20,896 bases of DNA from CBDCEG01 sp965215775 (GTDB lineage Bacteria; Pseudomonadota; Gammaproteobacteria; Cardiobacteriales; Ostreibacteriaceae). A program made the position numbers and the translations under genes. Positions 15,079-20,896 of the stretch are shown piece by piece. The first letter of the stretch is position 1; each line of letters starts with the position of its first letter. Under the pieces are notes generated by a model. The model ran no database searches. It was given only the letters and a program-made list of their open reading frames with translations, and was not told the DNA's origin. The stretch spans positions 1 to 20,896 of the forward strand of contig CBDCEG010000021.1 of NCBI GenBank assembly GCA_965215775.1, written 5' to 3'.

Positions 15079-16047
15079 CTAAAATCTAATTAAAGATCCA
15101 CCCCAAGTAAATCCGCCACCAAATGCTTCTAAAAATATTAACTCATCTCTTTTTACTTGACCTGATTTTACTGCATAATCTAACGCTAATGGAATAGAAG
15201 CGGCTGATGTGTTAGCATGTTTATCAACAGTTGTAACTACTTTCTCCATAGGCATATTTAGCTTTTCTGCGACTGATTTGATTATTCTAATATTTGCTTG
15301 ATGTGGGACTAATTTATCAATATCTGTTAACTTATAATCAGTTTTTTCAATAACCTCTCCAACAAGATTTCTTAACATTGAAACTGCAACCTTAAAAACT
15401 TCACTACCTGCCATTTGAACATAATTATCTTCAATATTTTCAGATTTTTTATAAGAAATACCATTAGGAACCCATAATAATTCTTTAAAATCACCATCAG
15501 AATAAAGCTTGCTCGCTATAATTCCTTCTTTTGTTTCACTTGCCGATAATACAATTGCACCAGCGCCATCACCAAAAAGAATACAAGAATTTCGGTCTTT
15601 CCAGTTTAAAATACTAGACATTTTATCTGAGCCAACTATTAAAGCATTTTTGCATGCACCAGATTTTATATATTTATCTGCAATATCAAGCGCATAAATA
15701 AATCCAGAACAAACTGCTTGAATATCAAATGCTGGACATATTTTTGTTTCTAATCTTCGTTGAAGACCAGAAGCACAACTTGGGAAAACATGGGTTGGTG
15801 TTGTTGTTGCAACAATTATTAAGTCAATTTCAGAAGAGTTAATTCCTGCTGATTTTATTGCTTGTCTTGCTGCATTTTCAGCCATATCACTTGTTGATTC
15901 ATTTTCTTTTGCAATATGTCTTTGTGAAATTCCAGTTCTGGATTTTATCCATTCATCTGAAGTATCAACTAATTTAGCAACTTCTTCATTTGTAAGGATT
16001 TTTTCTGGTAAATAACTACCAGTTCCTGATATATAACTTTTAATCAT
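15079..16047 (-). CDS. fabH: 3-oxoacyl-ACP synthase III (KAS III)
   Basis: A 322-aa condensing enzyme that starts fatty acid synthesis by joining acetyl-CoA to malonyl-ACP. The catalytic triad is complete: Cys113 in AVCSGF, His249 in PHQANIRI and Asn279 in HANTSAAS. The glycine-rich C-terminal motif AFGGGFTWGGSLIRF and the usual family length are present, and the N-terminus ISGTGSYLPEKILTN is canonical. It follows plsX by 30 bp in the conserved yceD-rpmF-plsX-fabH cluster and is probably co-transcribed. The 113-bp gap to the RDD gene shows no clear terminator. Confidence 0.96.
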   Translation of the reverse strand: MIKSYISGTGSYLPEKILTNEEVAKLVDTSDEWIKSRTGISQRHIAKENESTSDMAENAARQAIKSAGINSSEIDLIIVATTTPTHVFPSCASGLQRRLETKICPAFDIQAVCSGFIYALDIADKYIKSGACKNALIVGSDKMSSILNWKDRNSCILFGDGAGAIVLSASETKEGIIASKLYSDGDFKELLWVPNGISYKKSENIEDNYVQMAGSEVFKVAVSMLRNLVGEVIEKTDYKLTDIDKLVPHQANIRIIKSVAEKLNMPMEKVVTTVDKHANTSAASIPLALDYAVKSGQVKRDELIFLEAFGGGFTWGGSLIRF

Positions 16048-16077
16048 AATTTATTTGACTGTTTGAGATTAGAGCAA

Positions 16078-17139
16078 TTAACTATCTTTTGATTTAACTT
16101 CAATTGTTTCTAATTCGTATTGAGATAATAGTTTTTCAATTTTGGCTGGAAGTTGTTTTTTTGCTTCTAAGTGTGCAATTTTAATAGCATTTGCAAAGGC
16201 AAAAGCATTTGCTCCACCGTGGCTTTTTATTACTATTCCATTTAAGCCTAACAAAGTAGCTCCATTATATAAATCTGGGTTAATTTTATTGATTATTCCT
16301 TTAAAAATAGGAGCAAGCATTAAACCTAAAAACATAGTAAATATATTTCTTTTAAACTTTTCTTTTAGTAAGTTCTTAATAAAAACAGCTAAACCTTCAC
16401 TTGCTTTTAAAGCTACATTTCCAACAAATCCATCGCAAGCAACTACATCAACTTCACCGTTGTAAATATCATTACCTTCAACAAACCCGATATAATTCAT
16501 AGGTAATTCTTGTAATATTGCTGCAGCTTCTTTTATTTCATCACTGCCTTTGATATCTTCAGATCCTATATTTAACAAGCCAACTTTTGGGTTTTCTTGT
16601 TCATCAACAACATTACAAAGCGCACTTCCCATAACTGCAAATTGAACTAGCTTTTTGGCATCACAATTTATATTTGACCCCAAATCTAACCAATGAACGC
16701 TTCCGTATTTATTTGGAACCGCGGTGCAAAGAGCTGGTCGGTTAATTCCTGATAACATTTTTAAAATATATCTACTCAAAGCCATTAAAGCTCCAGTATT
16801 TCCTGCACTTACGCAAGCATCAGCAAGTCCATCTCTAACTAACTCAATGGAAACATGCATTGAAGAACCTTTTTTATTGCGTAAAACTAAAGCTGGTGGG
16901 TCATCTGACTCAATAACTTCTGTTGTTGCTTTTATCTCAATTCTTGCAGGTTCGGATAAATATTTATCTATTTTATTGATTAGAAGTGCTTTTTTAATTT
17001 CACTTTCATTACCAACTAAAATAACATTTAAGTTTGAGTTTTTCTTCAACGCAATAGCAACACCTTCAACTACAGTTTTGATTCCTGCATCGCCACCCAT
17101 AGCATCTATTGCTATTTTTATTTTTTGTTTAGTTTGCAT
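16078..17139 (-). CDS. plsX: Phosphate acyltransferase PlsX
   Basis: A 353-aa soluble, membrane-associated enzyme that makes acyl-phosphate from acyl-ACP and phosphate, the first step of glycerophospholipid synthesis with PlsY. Diagnostic stretches are IAIDAMGGDAG at the N-terminus, VSAGNTGALMA around 112-122, LDLGSNINCDAKKLVQFA, and GFVGNVALKASEG with a C-terminal SHGGANAFAFANAI. Length is normal. It lies between rpmF and fabH. Upstream (17155-17197) is a perfect 9-bp inverted repeat GACAAATTA/TAATTTGTC that could be a hairpin in the rpmF-plsX mRNA. Confidence 0.95.
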   Translation of the reverse strand: MQTKQKIKIAIDAMGGDAGIKTVVEGVAIALKKNSNLNVILVGNESEIKKALLINKIDKYLSEPARIEIKATTEVIESDDPPALVLRNKKGSSMHVSIELVRDGLADACVSAGNTGALMALSRYILKMLSGINRPALCTAVPNKYGSVHWLDLGSNINCDAKKLVQFAVMGSALCNVVDEQENPKVGLLNIGSEDIKGSDEIKEAAAILQELPMNYIGFVEGNDIYNGEVDVVACDGFVGNVALKASEGLAVFIKNLLKEKFKRNIFTMFLGLMLAPIFKGIINKINPDLYNGATLLGLNGIVIKSHGGANAFAFANAIKIAHLEAKKQLPAKIEKLLSQYELETIEVKSKDS

Positions 17140-17218
17140 TAATAGCTTTGTTTTGACAAATTATAATATTTAATAGTTTAATTATTGGTAATTTGTCAGT
17201 TTTTAAAGAAAATATTTT

Positions 17219-17416
17219 TTACTCTTCTTCTACTTCTTCTATAACTTTAGATGCGATTACTTGCTTGCCTTTGTAAAATCCATCTTTTGTCACATGATGT
17301 CTATGATGAAGCTCACCTGTTGTTTGGTCTGTTGATAAAGTAGCCGTTCCTAACTTATCATGTCCACGACGCATTCCTCGTCTTGATGGTGTTTTTCTAC
17401 TCTTTTGTACTGCCAT
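17219..17416 (-). CDS. rpmF: 50S ribosomal protein L32
   Basis: A 65-aa L32 with the typical N-terminus AVQKSRKTPSRRGMRRGHDKL and the later segment LHHRHHVTKDGFYKGK. It is the cysteine-free (zinc-independent) form: the CxxC pairs of the C+ form are absent. It starts 9 bp after yceD, as in other gammaproteobacteria, with AGGAGTT just upstream of the ATG as ribosome-binding site. Confidence 0.95.
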   Translation of the reverse strand: MAVQKSRKTPSRRGMRRGHDKLGTATLSTDQTTGELHHRHHVTKDGFYKGKQVIASKVIEEVEEE

Positions 17417-17425
17417 TTCAAACTC

Positions 17426-17911
17426 CTAATTTTTTAATTTAACATTAAGTAAATTAGCAAAAGGATTTTCCCTTTCTACTAATTCATTCTTATAGTTCAT
17501 TCCACAATCTTCATGTTTTGCAATCATCGGTGCTGATAAAATCAACTCCTGCTCAACTAGTGAAACGATATCTAATTTTTTTTCACACACTATTATATCA
17601 ATATTTTTTCTATCTGTATTTTTATTTCTATCGGTTCTTAAGACTAAAAAAGTAGAGTTAGTTTCAAACTCATCTCCTTCTATAAGTCCCATGCAACGCT
17701 GGCAAATAAAATCCAGTCTTGTTTTAATATTAATTTCTAATATTGCACTTTTTTCACTCTTACTTACGCCAAGGATAATCTCAAGATCAACCTTGCCTTC
17801 TTTTCTCGCTTGAGTTTCTAATAAGTTAGGCATGTTTTTAATATCTACCCAACCGTCAATCTCTTTATTTTCAGATAACCAAGGGTTAAAAGTTGTTAGT
17901 TCTTTTGTCAT
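17426..17911 (-). CDS. yceD: YceD family protein (DUF177), 23S rRNA accumulation protein
   Basis: A 161-aa YceD/DUF177 protein. The conserved core is LDFICQRCMGLIEGD (about 86-100) with a CxxC pair, and a later acidic-to-Cys stretch (HEDCGMNYKNELVE) before NPFANLL, which is the family ending. In E. coli YceD contributes to 23S rRNA accumulation and its gene is co-transcribed with rpmF. The gene order here is the same. No membrane segment. Confidence 0.88.
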   Translation of the reverse strand: MTKELTTFNPWLSENKEIDGWVDIKNMPNLLETQARKEGKVDLEIILGVSKSEKSAILEINIKTRLDFICQRCMGLIEGDEFETNSTFLVLRTDRNKNTDRKNIDIIVCEKKLDIVSLVEQELILSAPMIAKHEDCGMNYKNELVERENPFANLLNVKLKN

Positions 17912-17960
17912 TATTTATTAAAACCAAATTGTGAATTTTACAGATAATATCATCTCTTGT

Positions 17961-19233
17961 CTATTTATTATTTGGAGAGCCTTTCATTGTGTTAAAAAAC
18001 TCTTCGTTAGTTTTGGTGTTAGACATTCTATCAAGTAAGAATTCAATAGCTTCAACCTCACCCATAGAGTGTAGTATTTTTCTAAGTAACCAAACTTTTT
18101 GAACATGGGCTTCATTAACCATAAGTTCTTCTCTACGAGTTCCTGATGGGCTAATATTTATTGCAGGGAATATTCGTTTTTCTGCAATATTTCTACTCAG
18201 ATGAACTTCATTATTTCCAGTGCCTTTAAACTCTTCATAAATAACACTATCCATTTTAGAACCTGTTTCAACTAATGCAGTTGCTATAATTGTTAAGCTT
18301 CCGCCTTCTTCAATATTTCTAGCTGCTCCAAAAAATCTTTTAGGTTTATGTAAAGCTGTTGCATCAACACCACCTGTTAAAGTTTTTCCAGATGCTGGTG
18401 CAACTGTATTATAAGCTCTAGCAAGTCTTGTTATAGAATCTAACAAAATAACAACATCCTTTTTATGCTCAACTAATCTTTTAGCGCGTTCAATAACCAT
18501 TTCAGCAACTAAAACATGTCTAGAAGCTGGCTCATCAAAAGTTGATGAAATAACTTCACCTTTTACAGTTCTTTGCATTTCAGTAACTTCTTCTGGTCTT
18601 TCGTCAATTAAAAGAACCATTAGGTGTGAATCTGGATAATTAACACTTATAGATTGAGCGATATTTTGCATCATAACTGTTTTACCTGCTTTTGGAGGTG
18701 AAACGATTAAACTTCTTTGTCCTTTTCCAATTGGGGCAATTATATCAATCACTCTAGGTGTTATATCTTCTGAGCTTCCATTTCCTTGCTCTAAAATATA
18801 TTGTTCATTTGCATGCAAAGGAGTTAAGTTTTCAAAAGGTATTTTTTTTTCTTGTGTTTTCTATTGGCTCATCGTTTATCGTGTTGATTTTTAATAGTGC
18901 AAAATATCCATCATTACCTTTTGGCGGTCTTATTTTACCTTCAATTGAATCACCTGTTCGCAAACCAAACCTGCGAATTTGATTTGGGCTAATATAAATA
19001 TCATCAGATGCAGCAACATAAGAAGTAAAAGGACTTCGTAAAAAACCAAAACCATCAGGGAGTATGTTTAAAACACCACTTCCAAAAATCTCTTCTTTTT
19101 GTTTTGCGTGGTGCTTCATTATTGCGTAAACAATATCGTGTTTTTTCTTTCTCCCTAAGTTTTCTAGCTCTAATTCTTGAGCCATTTCTACAAGTTCCTG
19201 TGGGGTTTTTACTTTTAAGTCATTAAGATGCAT
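17961..19233 (-). CDS. rho: Transcription termination factor Rho (one-base frameshift)
   Basis: The hexameric RNA-dependent ATPase that ends transcription. The N-terminal part (19233-18832) has the helical Rho-N domain and the cold-shock-like RNA-binding domain (DGFGFLRSP, DIYISPNQIRRF). The C-terminal part has the P-loop PPKAGKT, LLIDERPEEVTEMQR, ILLDSITRLARAYN and GGVDATALHKPKRFF. They are in different frames. The first reads ENTRKKNTF-stop across a run of nine A's (T's at 18842-18850). With eight A's it reads RKKIPFENLTPLHANEQY, matching the normal Rho sequence, and gives 423 aa (E. coli 419). The lesion could be a homopolymer sequencing error, a gene rescued by slippage on the A-run, or a true mutation. 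Every other residue looks intact, which favours the first two. Confidence 0.93.
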
Positions 19234-19271
19234 ATTAGATTATAAATTTATTATGATTTGTTATTATTTAC

Positions 19272-19324
19272 TTTAGAGTTTTTGACTATGATTTAATTAT
19301 CAAATTAATCATAAAAACTCTAAA
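19272..19324 (-). terminator. Long hairpin between trxA and rho
   Basis: Perfect 12-bp arms TTTAGAGTTTTT (19272-19283) and AAAAACTCTAAA (19313-19324), with further pairing TATGATT/AATCATA inside. On the minus strand the second arm ends in the T-rich GTTTTT-containing half, but no free U-tract follows the stem. It may terminate or attenuate trxA transcription, or form the 5' leader structure of rho mRNA. Confidence 0.5.
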
Positions 19325-19338
19325 ATATTGATTTGAAT

Positions 19339-19662
19339 TTAGATGTTTTTATCAATGAATTGTTCTAGTTGTGCTTTTGAAACACCGCCTATTTGAGTTG
19401 CTTCAATATTACCACCTTTAAAAATCATAAGTGATGGTATTGAACGAATTCCAAATTTCATTGCGACTTGGTTATTTTGTTCAATATCAACTTTAACAAC
19501 TTTTATTTTACCATTGTAGCTTTGTGCAACTTCGTCCAAAAGTGGAGCTATTGCTTTACAAGGAGCGCACCAAGGAGCCCAAAAATCAACTAAAACAGGT
19601 AATTCTGAATTTAAAACTTCTTCGTTAAAAGAGCTATCATTTGTGTGTAAAACTTCTGTCAT
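19339..19662 (-). CDS. trxA: Thioredoxin
   Basis: A 107-aa thioredoxin, the cytosolic disulfide reductase. The active site is WCAPCK (31-36) rather than the usual WCGPCK; Ala in the second position is a known natural variant and may shift the redox potential slightly. The conserved cis-proline segment GIRSIPSLMIFKGG and the buried Asp in LVDFWAPW are present. The ribosome-binding site AGAGGAAT is good. It lies upstream of rho on the same strand, the usual gammaproteobacterial arrangement. Confidence 0.95.
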   Translation of the reverse strand: MTEVLHTNDSSFNEEVLNSELPVLVDFWAPWCAPCKAIAPLLDEVAQSYNGKIKVVKVDIEQNNQVAMKFGIRSIPSLMIFKGGNIEATQIGGVSKAQLEQFIDKNI

Positions 19663-19797
19663 TATAATATTCCTCTTGAAAATTATGGTTATATATTTAA
19701 AAATTGTTTTTTGAAATTCTTATTTAGTATGTTATTTAGTTTGGTTGTTTAATATTTTGATGTTTATATTAGAACTGTTTTGATTTAATTGCGTTTG

Positions 19798-19825
19798 ATT
19801 ATAACAATGCTTAGAACAAAATCAA
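19798..19825 (-). promoter_or_regulatory. Probable sigma70 promoter of trxA
   Basis: On the minus strand: TTGATT (19820-19825), a 16-bp spacer and a perfect TATAAT (19798-19803), in the 182-bp gap between mlaB and trxA. It predicts a 5' UTR of roughly 125 nt for trxA. Confidence 0.55.
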
Positions 19826-19844
19826 ATCAAATTTTATAAAATAG

Positions 19845-20159
19845 CTAATCAAATAAAACTTTATCTACTTTTAAGAAAGTAGCAAAGTCTGAAAAAGCTT
19901 TTATTTGATTAGTAAGTATTATGTTTTTATCTACTTCTTTTTGAGTTTTTACTATTTCAATAAGTGTTGCAACCGCCGCACTATCAAATTTAGTAACGCT
20001 TGATAAGTCTATATTAATATCCTTTTTATGCATTTTACATATTGCTAAAATATTTTTTAAAATTACTTCAGCATTGCTATTATCAAAAGTATTTTGCTTG
20101 AGAGTAATCGTGTTATTACTCTCATCAAATTCAACTTGATTGTTATTATTAAAACTCAA
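19845..20159 (-). CDS. mlaB: STAS domain protein MlaB
   Basis: A 104-aa single STAS domain. The anti-sigma-antagonist-like core strand and helix INIDLSSVTKFDSAAVATLIEI (about 49-70) carries the Asp-Ser loop typical of MlaB, the cytoplasmic subunit that stabilises and activates the MlaFE ABC transporter of the phospholipid-trafficking Mla pathway. It overlaps the end of mlaC by 11 bases, as expected for the last gene of an mlaFEDCB operon. Sequence similarity alone would only support 'STAS protein'; the neighbourhood gives the name. Confidence 0.85.
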   Translation of the reverse strand: MSFNNNNQVEFDESNNTITLKQNTFDNSNAEVILKNILAICKMHKKDINIDLSSVTKFDSAAVATLIEIVKTQKEVDKNIILTNQIKAFSDFATFLKVDKVLFD

Positions 20160-20781
20160 CAGCTCCTCTTTTGTTTAAGCCTTTTATTTCGTTAGTTACC
20201 GCATCAATTCCTTTTTCAGCAACTTCTTGACCAACAGAGCTTCTGTAGCTAGCAATAATAGAAAGACCATCCATAGAAACATCATAAGCTTTCCATTTGC
20301 CTCTGTTGTAACGCATTCTTAGTTCTAAGATATATTTTTTACCATTATTATTTATAATTGTAACTTTTATTTTAGTTCTATTTTTCTTAATTGCTGAGAC
20401 TTTATTATAAGTTATATTTGCATTTGTATAGTCAAACATACCTTTGGCGTAAGTTCGCATAATCATTGTTTTAAATGAAGATATAAACTCTTTTCTTTGC
20501 GTTTTTGTTGCATGCTTCCAGTTTTTACCTAGCACATATTTTGCCATAACATCAATATCAAAAGCAGGAACGATTTTTCTATCAATCATTTTATTAAGTG
20601 CTTTTGGGCTACTTTTATAAAGGCTAAGATTTCTATTTAAATCTGACAATACTGATTCAGTATTACTTTTAACTGTTTCAATTGCACCTTGGACAGTTTG
20701 TGCTTGAGCAAAACTTACTGTTAAAAACACTGCTAAAATCATTTTTAAAAAATTATTTTTTATATTATTTACTTTATTCAT
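20149..20781 (-). CDS. mlaC: Periplasmic phospholipid-binding protein MlaC
   Basis: A 210-aa MlaC/Ttg2D family protein that carries phospholipids between the outer-membrane MlaA complex and the inner-membrane MlaFEDB transporter. A Sec signal peptide is clear: a basic start, hydrophobic core MILAVFLTVSFAQA and probable cleavage after Ala27. The mature part holds the family stretches FDIDVMAKYVLGKNWKHAT, TQRKEFISSFKTMIMRTYA and KAYDVSMDGLSIIASYRS. AGAGGT precedes the ATG. It lies 45 bp downstream of the mlaD end and overlaps mlaB. Confidence 0.92.
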   Translation of the reverse strand: MNKVNNIKNNFLKMILAVFLTVSFAQAQTVQGAIETVKSNTESVLSDLNRNLSLYKSSPKALNKMIDRKIVPAFDIDVMAKYVLGKNWKHATKTQRKEFISSFKTMIMRTYAKGMFDYTNANITYNKVSAIKKNRTKIKVTIINNNGKKYILELRMRYNRGKWKAYDVSMDGLSIIASYRSSVGQEVAEKGIDAVTNEIKGLNKRGAVEF

Positions 20782-20826
20782 ATTTACCTCTTTTTTATAT
20801 TAAATTATATTATGTTTTAAATAGTA

Positions 20827-20896
20827 TTATTTTTTACTACTATTTAAGAAAAACTTATCTATCAATCTTTCTAAAACAACTGCAGATTTAGTTATA
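20827..20896 (-). CDS. mlaD: MlaD C-terminus (partial, runs off the window)
   Basis: The last 22 codons before a TAA at 20827-20829, reading TKSAVVLERLIDKFFLNSSK. This matches the E. coli MlaD ending pattern (TKPAMVLEDLIGQFLYGSK, from memory), the short helix after the MCE domain. The gene begins beyond the right edge. The match and the mlaD-mlaC-mlaB order support the call despite its shortness. Confidence 0.75.
   Translation of the reverse strand, partial: ITKSAVVLERLIDKFFLNSSKK

Noticed and set aside
15509..18982. Plus-strand open frames opposite fabH, plsX and rho (15509-15697, 16142-16465, 16724-17173, 18758-18982)
   Set aside because: Each lies antisense to a well-identified conserved gene and has no family resemblance or ribosome-binding site.
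20682..20891. Plus-strand open frame opposite the mlaC start and mlaD end
   Set aside because: Low-complexity Tyr/Leu-rich translation of AT-rich DNA antisense to mlaC and mlaD.
1..20896. tRNA genes
   Set aside because: Looking on both strands for T-loop GTTCRA-type motifs with a cloverleaf context, I found none I could support.

Overview
This is an AT-rich window (clearly below 35% GC by eye) from a gammaproteobacterium. The evidence is the trxA-rho pair, the end of an mlaD-mlaC-mlaB operon, a yceD-rpmF-plsX-fabH cluster, and an apparent rRNA leader and promoter at the left edge. Type V-A (Cas12a-type) CRISPR remains suggest a Francisella/Thiotrichales-like or symbiont-like lineage, but I cannot name a genus.

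Layout. 1-360: a divergent, leftward rRNA-type promoter and leader, with nothing coding. 361-2865: three tightly packed housekeeping genes on the + strand (a geranylgeranyl-reductase-like flavoprotein, a YgjP-type metallopeptidase and PgeF). 2974-13958: a decayed accessory and defence region. 14033-20896: conserved genes on the - strand (thioesterase, RDD protein, fabH, plsX, rpmF, yceD, rho, trxA, mlaB, mlaC and the end of mlaD).

The accessory region reads as a type V-A CRISPR-Cas locus whose middle is gone. A 39-codon fragment at 2974 resembles the N-terminus of Cas12a. A 27-codon fragment at 10332-10415 resembles the C-terminus of Cas1. An intact type V-A-like cas2 (10452) and a leader follow, then an array with 36-bp repeats. 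All lie on the + strand in the expected order. In place of the lost cas12a body, cas4 and most of cas1 are a large antiviral-STAND (Avs)-like gene and a Fic gene. The Avs-like gene has a PD-(D/E)xK nuclease, a P-loop NTPase and a long helical C-terminus. It is split by an IS3-family element with a 3-bp target duplication, and removing the element restores one frame of 1587 aa.

The most unusual part is the array itself (10888-13874). After three normal spacers it becomes a mosaic of small hairpin modules. They sit at two fixed positions inside the CRISPR repeat: after the first 5 bases (a 51-bp palindromic module, five copies, including the leader-proximal repeat) and after base 19 (composites of two to five different hairpin modules). 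Both positions lie upstream of the 19-20 nt Cas12a crRNA handle, so every handle is left intact. One spacer-sized unit, present twice, matches the 5' end of the IS3-family orfA. A third copy runs straight on into the end of that IS and marks the array's right border. An IS30-family element has inserted into one hairpin composite.

On the right, rho carries a one-base frameshift in a run of nine A's. This could be a sequencing error, a slippage-rescued gene or a real lesion.
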